Shown here: piece by piece, positions 8,701-16,997 of the stretch
How positions within the stretch are numbered: the first letter of the stretch is position 1
Layout of the letters: each line of letters starts with the position of its first letter
Origin: Bacteroidota bacterium
GTDB taxonomy: Bacteria; Bacteroidota; Bacteroidia; B-17B0; Aurantibacillaceae
Assembly (NCBI GenBank): GCA_013297775.1
Contig: JAAFIL010000013.1
Location: forward strand, 1-64,000
DNA: 64,000 nt
Direction of reading: 5' to 3'
Position numbers and translations under genes: made by a program
The notes under the pieces: model-generated
What the model was told of the DNA's origin: nothing
Seen by the model: the letters and a program-made list of their open reading frames with translations, nothing else
Database searches by the model: none

Positions 8701-9107
8701 GCACAGATTACCTCGACCATTTAAAAAACAGAGCTAAATATTTGCGGAGTAGCTTCGAGAAAAAAGTAAATACGAACAGCACCGAATTATCTGAGCTTAA
8801 CGAACTTGAAACCCGTATTCAAAAAGTGAATATAGCCCTAAACGGCGATAACAGCCTAGCGCGCCGCGAATTTGAAACCTTGAGTGGATTAATTGGATCG
8901 CTAGAAACCATTGTTTACGGCACTTACGGCCAATCCATGGGAAGCACAGGCACTTATGAAGAAAAGTATCAAACCATTAAAAAACAATTTAAGCCATTAT
9001 ACAACGAAATACTTGGCATTAAACAAGGCATAGAACAAATGGAAGCGAAAGCTGAAAACTTAAAGTTACCAGCTACTTATGGACGCCTGCCTAAATTAAA
9101 CGATTAA
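5790..9107 (+). CDS. Sortilin/BNR-repeat beta-propeller exoprotein
   Basis: A 1105-residue exported protein. A signal peptide (M-K-S-L-F-H-L-S-L-A-I-A-I ending A-F-A-Q) is followed by a long series of beta-propeller blades with Asp-box/BNR motifs such as S-x-D-G-G-K-S-F, T-N-D-G-G-K-T-W, S-T-D-A-G-L-T-W, S-N-D-G-G-K-T-F and T-E-N-G-G-T-T-W, as in VPS10/sortilin-like proteins and the glycosyl hydrolases annotated next to them. The last ~350 residues (K-R-K-D-R-E-A-E region, then a FlgD-like Ig segment and a helical tail) complete the usual architecture of this Bacteroidota family. There is no T9SS C-terminal domain, so a periplasmic location is likely. An overlapping 62-codon frame at 5744 is not believed. 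Binding partner or substrate unknown. Confidence 0.8.
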   Translation: MKSLFHLSLAIAISTTAFAQKKEAKATATTPEKPALLNESTYSALNFRSVGPAVTSGRVGDIAVNPQNKSEWYIAAAAGGVWKTQNAGTSFTPIFDNEGAYSIGCLALDPTNPNVIWVGSGENNNQRSVGYGDGIYKSEDGGKSFKNLGLAKSEHIGKIAIDPTNSDIVYVAAYGPVWSSGGERGIYKTNDGGKTWKQLFNVSDQTGFNEVHIDPKHPNILYACAHQRRRHEWTYISGGPESAIYKSTDAGLTWQKLSKGLPTGDLGRIGMAVSPVNTDVLYAIIEGRDNKGVYKSTDRGASWNKQSGYATDGNYYQELFADPVDVNRIYVMNTIAQVSNDGGKTFKELGERNKHVDNHAIYVFPDDTRHLLMGCDGGLYESFDGAVTWNYFGNLPITQFYRVCADNAKPFYNIYGGTQDNNTLGGPSRTKSASGITNADWFVTVGGDGFQSRVDPKEPNIVYSQWQYGGLIRFDRNTGEQLDIKPMEKEGEAAYRFNWDSPLLISYFDNKRLYFAGNKLFRSNNRGSSWSAISPDLSRGIDRNQLKIMDKVWSMDAVAKNASTSIFGNITALSESPKNENTLYVGTDDGLIQVTENGGTTWTKYNNFASIPVITNNGQTFGPLVHYLTASQHNENAVYAAFNNHRNGDFKPYLLKSSNKGKTWTSIAGDLPERGSTYCIVEDHKNPELLFCGTEFGIYFTLNAGKNWIKLSGGLPKSICIRDIAIQTQENDLILATFGRGFFILDDYSMLQTVNADAFTKPAHIFPIKEAALYNLAAPYGHRGKSFQGESFYTAENPAVGAKIRLHLKDNFKTLKEKRKDREAEKIKKKEDIYYPSADSIRLEDEEKAPLLFALITNESGEEMNRLKINNQKGMQEIIWDGRLALTSPIDFNQPDTENPYYTPDFGAMALPGNYFVQLIKLQNGKTETLGDKQNFALKPLNLSTLPLPDAKAMQAFNKDLGEFRRVVLGSTDYLDHLKNRAKYLRSSFEKKVNTNSTELSELNELETRIQKVNIALNGDNSLARREFETLSGLIGSLETIVYGTYGQSMGSTGTYEEKYQTIKKQFKPLYNEILGIKQGIEQMEAKAENLKLPATYGRLPKLND

Positions 9108-9133
9108 CCCTTAAATTTACGATAACAAAACAA

Positions 9134-10375
9134 ATGATTACTTACGAAAAATTCAAACTCAAAAATAATTTAACGGTTATTGTTCACACCGACAAAAGCA
9201 CGCCCATGGCGCACCTCAACATTTTATACGATGTAGGCGCACGCGACGAAGACGAAAACCGCACTGGCTTTGCGCATTTATTTGAACACCTCATGTTTGG
9301 CGGTAGCGTTAACATTCCCAACTACGACGAGCCCTTGCAAATGGTAGGTGGCGAAAACAATGCCTTTACCACCAACGACATTACTAATTATTACTGCACC
9401 GTTCCAGCCGAAAATTTAGAAACAGCATTTTGGCTCGAAAGTGATCGGATGTTAAGTTTAGCCTTCACCGAAAAAAGTTTAGAAGTACAACGTTCGGTGG
9501 TTGTGGAAGAGTTTAAACAACGCTACTTAAATCAACCTTATGGCGATGTGTGGTTGCTATTGCGACCCTTAGCTTATACCCAACACCCCTACAAATGGGC
9601 TACCATTGGCAAAGAGTTGGCTCATATTGAACAAGCCACTATGAACGATGTAAAAGCGTTCTTTAAAAAACATTACAATCCAGCAAACGCCATCCTAGTA
9701 ATTGGCGGAAATGTAGAAGTAGCCGAAGTAAAACGCTTAGCCGAAAAATGGTTTGAACCCATTCCAGAAGGGGTTAAACCCTTGCGTCAATTACCCATAG
9801 AACCTCCACAAACACAAGCCCGAAAGTTAACTGTAGAACGTGACATTCCTGTAAACAGCATCTACAAAGTTTATCACATGTGTTCGCGCTACGATAAAGA
9901 TTACCACAGTATGGATGTGTTAAGCGATGTATTATCGCGCGGTAATTCTTCACGCCTCTACAAATCCTTACTAAAAGAACAAAACTTATTCAACGATATA
10001 AACGCTTACGTGATGGGCGATTTTGATAAAGGCTTATTTGTTATCTCCGGAAAACTAAACGATAACGTGAGTATAGAAACCGCAGAAGCATCCATTATTA
10101 GAGAATTAGAACTATTGCAAAACCAAGCCATTAGTGCCGATGAATTACAAAAATGTAAAAATAAAATTGAAAGCAGTTTAACCTTCAGCGAAACCGATGT
10201 ATTAACCAAAACAACAAACTTAGCCTTATCCGAATTGTTAGGCGATGCCAATTTAATTAACGAAGAAGCCGCTAAATACAATGCCGTAGAAGTGCAAGAC
10301 GTGCAACGCTTGGCACAAACGGTTTTAAACGAAAACAATTGCTCAACACTTTATTACTTAAAGAAAACTTCGTAA
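9134..10375 (+). CDS. M16 zinc metallopeptidase, catalytic-type subunit
   Basis: A 413-residue insulinase-family protein. The inverted zinc motif H-L-F-E-H is at residues 48-52 and the third ligand Glu lies in V-V-V-E-E-F near residue 125, 73-74 residues on, as expected for M16 peptidases. It has no signal peptide and so appears cytoplasmic. Bacterial M16B peptidases work as a pair of a catalytic subunit and a non-catalytic subunit; the probable partner is at 15694, separated by four other genes. It begins 26 bp after the propeller gene and ends 2 bp before the HD-CoaD gene, so it is co-transcribed with both. Confidence 0.9.
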   Translation: MITYEKFKLKNNLTVIVHTDKSTPMAHLNILYDVGARDEDENRTGFAHLFEHLMFGGSVNIPNYDEPLQMVGGENNAFTTNDITNYYCTVPAENLETAFWLESDRMLSLAFTEKSLEVQRSVVVEEFKQRYLNQPYGDVWLLLRPLAYTQHPYKWATIGKELAHIEQATMNDVKAFFKKHYNPANAILVIGGNVEVAEVKRLAEKWFEPIPEGVKPLRQLPIEPPQTQARKLTVERDIPVNSIYKVYHMCSRYDKDYHSMDVLSDVLSRGNSSRLYKSLLKEQNLFNDINAYVMGDFDKGLFVISGKLNDNVSIETAEASIIRELELLQNQAISADELQKCKNKIESSLTFSETDVLTKTTNLALSELLGDANLINEEAAKYNAVEVQDVQRLAQTVLNENNCSTLYYLKKTS

Positions 10376-10377
10376 GC

Positions 10378-11328
10378 ATGACACGTGCCGCCATAGAAAC
10401 CAGATTAGTTCAACTCGGATTTTCGACTGCGGTGCTAACCCGCTACGAAGAGCCACATCGGTATTACCACACCTTTTCGCACCTTGTTAACGTGTTAAAC
10501 CATTTAGCACAAACGGGTGCTATAAACGATGAATTATTTTTAACCGCTGTTTATCACGATGCCATTTATAAGCCCACATCGGCCACCAACGAAGCAGACT
10601 CGGCTGCCCTATTTTTAGAGGAAGCGCAAGGCACAAACATTTCGGAAGAAATTAAAACAGCCGTTGTTCAACTCATTAACGATACCAAACACCACACCAG
10701 CAGCAACGCCAACTCGCAACGTTTTATAGCCGCCGATTTATCCATTTTTGATTCTTCCTTTGAAACACTCATTCAATACGAACACGCTATTTTTAAAGAA
10801 TTTCAGTTTATAGACTATAGCATTTATCAACACAAACGAGTAGAAGTTTTAGAAACGTTTAATACCAATGGTAAATTAAATCATTTGATTGCTTACGTGA
10901 AACAACGTCAACCGCTTATGGCAGTATTTGCGGGCAGTTTCAATCCATTCCACAAAGGGCATTATAATGTTTTAATTAAAGCCGAGCGTATTTTCGATAA
11001 AGTGATTATTGCCTTTGGAAAAAATCCTGAAAAAGAAATCCGCACCTGGCCCGTCCCGCAAGCCATTCAAAACAGGCAATTAATGGAGTACTCGGGTTTA
11101 TTAACCGATTTCATCACCACTTTATCTTACAACGTAGTAGTAGTACGTGGGTTGCGTAACTCTACCGATTTTCAATACGAACAAAATCAATACCGCTATA
11201 TTCAAGAACTTATGCCGAGTATTAAAATCGTTAATGTATTTTGCGATAAAGAATTTGAACACATCAGTTCATCGGGCATTCGTACCTTAGAAAAATTCGA
11301 TAAGCATCAACAGTATTTATTAGACTAA
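10378..11328 (+). CDS. coaD: HD-domain hydrolase fused to phosphopantetheine adenylyltransferase
   Basis: I start this gene at the ATG 2 bp after the previous stop, giving 316 residues. Residues 1-175 are an HD-superfamily domain of the predicted metal-dependent phosphohydrolase type: R-Y-Y-H-T-F-S-H-L, then A-V-Y-H-D-A-I-Y and T-K-H-H. From about residue 181 the chain is a complete CoaD: M-A-V-F-A-G-S-F-N-P-F-H-K-G-H (nucleotidyltransferase G-x-F-x-P-x-x-x-G-H), V-R-G-L-R-N-S-T-D-F-Q-Y-E and I-S-S-S-G-I-R. CoaD joins ATP and 4'-phosphopantetheine to dephospho-CoA in CoA synthesis and is normally a ~160-residue single-domain protein. The CoaD part begins exactly at an in-frame ATG (10918), so separate internal initiation is conceivable. 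The role of the HD part is unknown. Confidence 0.88.
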   Translation: MTRAAIETRLVQLGFSTAVLTRYEEPHRYYHTFSHLVNVLNHLAQTGAINDELFLTAVYHDAIYKPTSATNEADSAALFLEEAQGTNISEEIKTAVVQLINDTKHHTSSNANSQRFIAADLSIFDSSFETLIQYEHAIFKEFQFIDYSIYQHKRVEVLETFNTNGKLNHLIAYVKQRQPLMAVFAGSFNPFHKGHYNVLIKAERIFDKVIIAFGKNPEKEIRTWPVPQAIQNRQLMEYSGLLTDFITTLSYNVVVVRGLRNSTDFQYEQNQYRYIQELMPSIKIVNVFCDKEFEHISSSGIRTLEKFDKHQQYLLD

Positions 11329-11368
11329 CGTTAGAAATTATTTTTTATAATAACGCTTACACTTTCGT

Positions 11369-13258
11369 ATGGAAAATAAAAAAATAGTTCAACTCACCTT
11401 CAATAAATTATACTGGCTTGGCGCAGGGCTTATTTTTTTATTAATGGCCTTACGCGCTTGGTACATTCCATTTAGCCACGATGAAACGGCCACCTTCTTT
11501 TATTATATACAAAGTGGTAATTATTTACCTTATAAAGCGCATGTTTACACCAACAATCACGTTTTAAATAGTGCCCTCAGTCATTGCTTCTATTCTTTAT
11601 TTGGTTCACATCCGTTTGTTTTAAGGCTTCCCAATTTGTTAGCTTTTGGCTTATTAGTTTGGGGCATTCAAAGGCATTTTATTTTTTTAAAAAATCTAGG
11701 TGCAAAATTGGTGCTCAGTAGCTTGTTTTTACTCTCCTTTAATTTTTTAGACATATTTGAACTCTGCCGCGGCTATGGGCTTTCCATGGCTTTTATGGTT
11801 TGGGCTTTGAGTTATTTACTTCACTACTTTAAAACGTATAACTTTAAGTCGTTAATTTACTTTACAATAGGCTTACAATTGGCACTAGCCGCCAATTTAA
11901 CTTTATTACCGGCCATCGTTTTATTAAGTGGCATACTAGTTGGCTTTCAAGTTATCCACCATTTATTTTTCACTAAACAAAACTTGGGTTTGTTTACATT
12001 GCATCATTTACTAATTGGCTTTTGGCTAAAGTTTACCTTATTCTACAAAGCGCAAGGCATGTTAGATTCGGGTTCACCAATAAATTATTGGAAAACAACA
12101 TTTAGTTCGCTCATCGAATTTGTTTTTGGAAGTAACATGCCACTTCTGCAAATTACTTGTATTGCCGCCGCTTTAATTAGTTTAATACTTATTTTTTACA
12201 CGTTCAAAAAAACGCCTTTAACTCTAAAAACCAGTTTTACACCTTTAATGGTTTATGCCTTTACATTCTTCGCACTTGTATTAGGGTTTTGGTTATTAAA
12301 TAAATGGGGAGGCGTTAACTTTCCCGAAGACCGAACAGCTTTATTTTTCTACCTCTTTTTTGCTTTAGCGTTTAGCTTTGCCTGCGATGTATTAACTTTT
12401 AAGTCAGGTTTAATACTAAGCAGCATCATTGGTTTAAGCACTATTACTTCATTTGTTAGTAGCTATAACATTCGTTACTTCTCATCTTATTTTTATTATA
12501 CCATGCCTACTCCACTTTTTGATTATTTAATAAACGAACAAGCCAATAGTTCTGTACCTCTTACCATTGGCGGCAGTAAAGCGCGCGAGTTAAACTATGC
12601 GTTTTTAAATTTTAGAAAGGGTGGTGTTCTAAATCCGATGAATGTAGATGAATCTATTCAACTCCACCATGATTATAATTTTGCTTTAGCCATCGAAAAG
12701 CCTTATTACGAACCCTTTTACGAAGAGGTGATGCGCGATGAAAAATGGAATCGTGTTTTACTAAAACGAAAAGTACCATTAGTGCGTAAGCCTTTACTAA
12801 AAATAGATACACTAACAGCAATAGCCACCTCTGCCGAGTTTAAAAACCTATTGCAACTGCGCGACTCAGCCATTATACGCTTAAATCTAACAACAAATGC
12901 GCCATTAGAAGTAGAGTTTGAACTTTACTTTGAAAAAGTACCGGCCCCCTTTAATGCGTTTTTGGTATTTAGTTTTAACGACGATACCAACGCCCAATAC
13001 GATTACAGACGCATTCCTTTAAACTGGATAGGAACTAATTTAAGTGGGAAAACCCAAACGTTTAAATTAACTTCGACACATCTACCAAAAAAAATAAGCG
13101 AACTCGTTGTTTATATTTGGAACATTGGACAAGCCGATTATTCGATTACGTGTAAACGACTCCAACTTTATCAACTCAATGGAAAAGGTATTAACCTCAA
13201 AGTTCCTGATTCGTTTTATCCGTTGATGGGAAAAGCCAATGGACAAATACAATTATAA
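11369..13258 (+). CDS. Multi-span membrane protein, GT-C glycosyltransferase-like
   Basis: A 629-residue integral membrane protein with about ten to twelve hydrophobic segments up to residue ~370, then a soluble domain. Just after the first membrane helix lies F-S-H-D-E-T-A-T, resembling the acidic first-loop motif of ArnT/PMT-type (GT39, GT-C fold) transferases that use polyprenyl-phosphate sugars. The C-terminal ~150 residues look like a beta-sandwich ending in V-Y-I-W-N, also found at the end of the next gene. It is the third gene of a plus-strand run, with 40 bp before it and 22 bp after. Family assignment is tentative; a polysaccharide or protein glycosylation role is inference. Confidence 0.6.
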   Translation: MENKKIVQLTFNKLYWLGAGLIFLLMALRAWYIPFSHDETATFFYYIQSGNYLPYKAHVYTNNHVLNSALSHCFYSLFGSHPFVLRLPNLLAFGLLVWGIQRHFIFLKNLGAKLVLSSLFLLSFNFLDIFELCRGYGLSMAFMVWALSYLLHYFKTYNFKSLIYFTIGLQLALAANLTLLPAIVLLSGILVGFQVIHHLFFTKQNLGLFTLHHLLIGFWLKFTLFYKAQGMLDSGSPINYWKTTFSSLIEFVFGSNMPLLQITCIAAALISLILIFYTFKKTPLTLKTSFTPLMVYAFTFFALVLGFWLLNKWGGVNFPEDRTALFFYLFFALAFSFACDVLTFKSGLILSSIIGLSTITSFVSSYNIRYFSSYFYYTMPTPLFDYLINEQANSSVPLTIGGSKARELNYAFLNFRKGGVLNPMNVDESIQLHHDYNFALAIEKPYYEPFYEEVMRDEKWNRVLLKRKVPLVRKPLLKIDTLTAIATSAEFKNLLQLRDSAIIRLNLTTNAPLEVEFELYFEKVPAPFNAFLVFSFNDDTNAQYDYRRIPLNWIGTNLSGKTQTFKLTSTHLPKKISELVVYIWNIGQADYSITCKRLQLYQLNGKGINLKVPDSFYPLMGKANGQIQL

Positions 13259-13280
13259 AGCCTTGGCCACTTAATCAACA

Positions 13281-15662
13281 ATGAAAATGATTGATTCAAA
13301 AAAATATATTGATTTAAAAAAATTATTTACTGCTTTCCTACAAAGAAATGAACCACGATGCTTTTTAATAGCTGTTTTAGTTGGCATCATCAGTTTCCCA
13401 GTTAACGATTGGGTATTTGGTATAGGATTAGATTCGTCCCTATCGTGGGCCTCTAACCATTTAATAGATACACATTGGAAAAATGCGAGTTCTATTATAT
13501 TTCCGCATGGCCCTTTAGCAGTTATACTTTATCCGCATCCTCAAAATGCCAAGCTAACCATTTGTTTTCATTTACTTATAACTTTTGGATTAGTTTACAA
13601 CCTAAGTCAACTTTGGCAAACAATACTTACTACTCAAAAGTGGTTGGTAGTTTTAGTAAGTGCCTACCTCATTTTGATTATGACCGAGCTATCGAACACT
13701 GTACCTATTCTTATTTTAATATGTTATGTAAATGCTCACCAAACCGAACAAAAGAAATTTAAAGTTATGGCTTTTGTATTAACAGCAGTTGGTTGCTACA
13801 TAAAAGCTTATACAGCTGCTCTTAGCTTACTTTTATTTTTCCTTTTTTTAATAGTAAGTCTGTATTATAAACGAAACTTAAAATCCATTTTAAAAGATAC
13901 AGCCATCGTATTCGTATTACTGTATAGTGTGTGGTTTATACTATTTTCCCAGTTCAGCCAATTCTTCACTTACTTCTACGGTCTTTTACAATTGAGTAAC
14001 GACAATTCCTCAGCCGTTTCTTTTTACCCGAGTAATAATTGGTTAGCCTTATCCGTATTTTTTGCGGCACTATTAGTTCTTATCCGTTTAAGTGGTAAAA
14101 GAGCAGGTTACTTCATTTGGATTTTAATAATACCTTCCTTGTTTGCAGCTTGGAAATACGGCATTTCGAGAGAAGATTATTCGCATTTTAAAGGCTTTTA
14201 TGTTTACTATTTAAGTTGTTTAATCATCTTTTTTATACAAACACCAACACTAAGATTAAGAGAAATAACAATCGCTTTTATCTCTATACTTACACTTTAC
14301 TTAAACATGAGTCGTTCCGTTGCTGCTGCAAAACCAAGCTACGAATTATTAGGAGGCGTTTTATCGTTCACCGATTTTATGAGCGACCGTGCGCAACTTA
14401 AAAGCAAAGCAAAATTACAAAGCGAACAAAATATTTCTTCGCAGCAATTAGACTCTACGCTCGTTAAACTTATTGGTAAACGGAAAGTGGATACTTATCC
14501 TTGGGAGTATTCCTTCTTTCCTGCCAACCAAATTAACTGGCAACCCCGTTGTGTTTTACAAAGCTATGCTGCCTATACCTCTTGGCTCGATGAACAAAAT
14601 AGTCAACATTTTAAAAGTAAGTCGGCACCCGATTTTATTATTTGGAGCAAAGGCGAATCAAGTCAACAAAATAATTCTTTCTTTAACAGTATTGATGAAC
14701 GTTACTTATTAAATGATGAACCGAAAACATTACTAAGCCTTTTTCAAAACTATTACCAATTGCCCAATTACTCAAACCCTTATGTCTTAAAAAAACGAAC
14801 CAAACCGATTACGTTACAGCAAACCTATTCAGAAAAAAATACGTTAACTTGGTTTAAGTGGATACCTCTTCCCGCATTAAAAGGAGATTGGCTGCGAGCG
14901 CGTTTAAACATAGGTTCAGGTTTGATGAGAACATTAAAAAAAACCTTTTATAAAGACGAACCTTTTTGGATAATACTGCACTTAAAAAATGGGAAAACAA
15001 TTAAACACCGATTTATTCCGAAAAATGCAGTAGATGGTTTATGGATACATCCATACTTTACACAACCCAAACTTGCCGAAGAGGTTGATAAAATAATGTT
15101 CATGTGTTCTAACCAATGGCTCATGCCTACAACGTTCGAACTCGAATGGGAACATTTAAAAATTTTAAACGAACCGAAAAGTGAGCCTAACCTATTAAGT
15201 TATGACCAAACGCCTAACATTATTTTTAAAACACAGCTAACGCAAGAGGACTCGCTGACAAACCAAATACCTATTAATAACTCAAGTAGCGAAACTACTT
15301 CTAAGAAAAAAAAGCAATCCCTCAAAGCAGGTGAATACTCGACCGCCTTTAGTATAAAAGTGGACTCTCTTAAAACCTCGGACTTAAAACAAGTTTATGC
15401 TTCGTGTTGGGTAAAAACCGAACAACCCCAAACAGCGAATGATGTAGCGTTGATTATATCGGTTGACTCGCCAACTGGCAATATCGGTTGGTATGGTACT
15501 TCGCTTCAAAACCATTTATTAGATGGAAATAAATGGGCCTTAATGACCCTTCAATTAGCCAACAACCAATTACAACCCGGAAATACTATTAACGTTTATG
15601 TGTGGAACAATAGTAATAATTCGATACTAATCAACGATTTTAATATCCATTTTCAAAAATAA
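13281..15662 (+). CDS. Large membrane protein with C-terminal beta-domain
   Basis: A 793-residue protein I cannot assign to a named family. The first ~340 residues contain about ten membrane segments, with an early loop carrying G-L-D-S-S-L-S-W, a pattern reminiscent of the acidic loop of GT-C transferases. Residues 360-640 are soluble, followed by a Ser/Thr/Lys-rich linker and a C-terminal beta-sandwich-like domain with A-S-C-W-V-K and V-Y-V-W-N-N, echoing the end of the preceding protein. The ATG at 13281 is 22 bp after the previous stop. Its neighbours (a GT-C-like protein and, further on, a GT4 transferase) suggest glycan assembly, but no activity is proven by the sequence. Confidence 0.5.
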   Translation: MKMIDSKKYIDLKKLFTAFLQRNEPRCFLIAVLVGIISFPVNDWVFGIGLDSSLSWASNHLIDTHWKNASSIIFPHGPLAVILYPHPQNAKLTICFHLLITFGLVYNLSQLWQTILTTQKWLVVLVSAYLILIMTELSNTVPILILICYVNAHQTEQKKFKVMAFVLTAVGCYIKAYTAALSLLLFFLFLIVSLYYKRNLKSILKDTAIVFVLLYSVWFILFSQFSQFFTYFYGLLQLSNDNSSAVSFYPSNNWLALSVFFAALLVLIRLSGKRAGYFIWILIIPSLFAAWKYGISREDYSHFKGFYVYYLSCLIIFFIQTPTLRLREITIAFISILTLYLNMSRSVAAAKPSYELLGGVLSFTDFMSDRAQLKSKAKLQSEQNISSQQLDSTLVKLIGKRKVDTYPWEYSFFPANQINWQPRCVLQSYAAYTSWLDEQNSQHFKSKSAPDFIIWSKGESSQQNNSFFNSIDERYLLNDEPKTLLSLFQNYYQLPNYSNPYVLKKRTKPITLQQTYSEKNTLTWFKWIPLPALKGDWLRARLNIGSGLMRTLKKTFYKDEPFWIILHLKNGKTIKHRFIPKNAVDGLWIHPYFTQPKLAEEVDKIMFMCSNQWLMPTTFELEWEHLKILNEPKSEPNLLSYDQTPNIIFKTQLTQEDSLTNQIPINNSSSETTSKKKKQSLKAGEYSTAFSIKVDSLKTSDLKQVYASCWVKTEQPQTANDVALIISVDSPTGNIGWYGTSLQNHLLDGNKWALMTLQLANNQLQPGNTINVYVWNNSNNSILINDFNIHFQK

Positions 15663-15693
15663 TTTTAAGTACTTTGTTAAAATATTTACTGGT

Positions 15694-16974
15694 ATGCTAA
15701 ACAGAACAATTGCTCCCAACTTTAAAACCATTGATCACATTACTGTATTGCAGGCGCAATCGCAACAGTTGCAAAATGGTATTCCGCTACATACGGTAAA
15801 CGTTGGTAGTCAAGAGATCACCAAAATCGAATTTATTTTTAAAGCAGGTATGTTTTATCAAGATAAAGCATTGATAGCTGCTTGCACCAATGCCCTTCTC
15901 GAAATGGGTACAAAAAATTTTACAGCTAATGAAATTAGTGATGGCATAGATTTTTATGGCTCGTTTATTGAATTGAGCGTGGGGCAAGACTTTGCGAACA
16001 TTACCATTTACAGTTTAAATAAATACCTCGCCAAAACTTTGGCCTTCGTAGAAGAAGTTATAAAGTATCCTTTATTTCCTCAAAACGAGTTTGATTTATT
16101 GATTAATACAAAAAAACAAAAACATTTAATTAACTCTCAAAAAGTAAGTGTATTGGCGCGCCGTAGGTTTACCGAACTTATCTTTGGAAGTGAACACCCT
16201 TATGGCATAGATGTTAAGCTAAATGATTTTGAACGAATTAACACACACGAAATAAAAACCTTTCACGCCAAGCATTACCAAGCTAGTAATTGCACCATCA
16301 TTGCTTCGGGTAATTTACCAAGTGATTTAACCGATATTTTAAATACCTATTTTGGTGAAGGTCATTGGGGGCAAAATGTCAACATCGCAAAGCCATCTGT
16401 GTCCATTCTTACTCAAGCCACAAAGGAATGCATTTATAAAGAAGAAGCCATTCAATCGGCTATTCGTATTGGTAAACCTTTGTTTAATAAAACCCACGCC
16501 GACTATTTTAAATTTCAGGTTTTAAATACTATTTTAGGTGGCTACTTTGGTTCGCGCTTAATGGCTAACATTCGCGAAGATAAAGGTTATACTTATGGTA
16601 TCAATTCGGGCTTAGCCTCTATGGTTAACGATGGGTATTTTTACATTGGCACGGAGGTTGGTGTAGATGTTACACAAGCTACACTTAACGAAATTTATAA
16701 AGAAATAAATACCTTACAAACCGAACGTATTGATGAACATGAATTGGAAACGGTTCGTAATTATATTTTAGGTCAATTTTTACAAAGCGTAGCAGGTCCT
16801 TTTGCATTGGCCGATAAGTTTAAAGCAGTATGGGAATTTAATTTAGATTACTCTTATTTTGATAAGTATTTAACCGCTGTGAAAACAGTAAGTGCAAAAG
16901 AGCTGCAAGATTTAGCCAATCAATACTTAAAACTAGATTCATTAACCGAATGTGTTGCTGGAAAAATAAGCTAA
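15694..16974 (+). CDS. M16 peptidase-like protein, non-catalytic subunit
   Basis: A 426-residue M16 family protein in which the H-x-x-E-H zinc motif is absent: the corresponding region reads A-C-T-N-A-L-L-E-M-G-T. The C-terminal half keeps the Arg/Tyr substrate-positioning element (I-R-E-D-K-G-Y-T-Y-G). This is the pattern of the inactive partner in heterodimeric M16B peptidases, where this half supplies Arg and Tyr and the other subunit (here the gene at 9134) supplies zinc. The two are usually adjacent; here four genes lie between them. It has no signal peptide. Confidence 0.85.
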   Translation: MLNRTIAPNFKTIDHITVLQAQSQQLQNGIPLHTVNVGSQEITKIEFIFKAGMFYQDKALIAACTNALLEMGTKNFTANEISDGIDFYGSFIELSVGQDFANITIYSLNKYLAKTLAFVEEVIKYPLFPQNEFDLLINTKKQKHLINSQKVSVLARRRFTELIFGSEHPYGIDVKLNDFERINTHEIKTFHAKHYQASNCTIIASGNLPSDLTDILNTYFGEGHWGQNVNIAKPSVSILTQATKECIYKEEAIQSAIRIGKPLFNKTHADYFKFQVLNTILGGYFGSRLMANIREDKGYTYGINSGLASMVNDGYFYIGTEVGVDVTQATLNEIYKEINTLQTERIDEHELETVRNYILGQFLQSVAGPFALADKFKAVWEFNLDYSYFDKYLTAVKTVSAKELQDLANQYLKLDSLTECVAGKIS

Positions 16975-16997
16975 ACATTTTATTTGCTTAAATAGAT

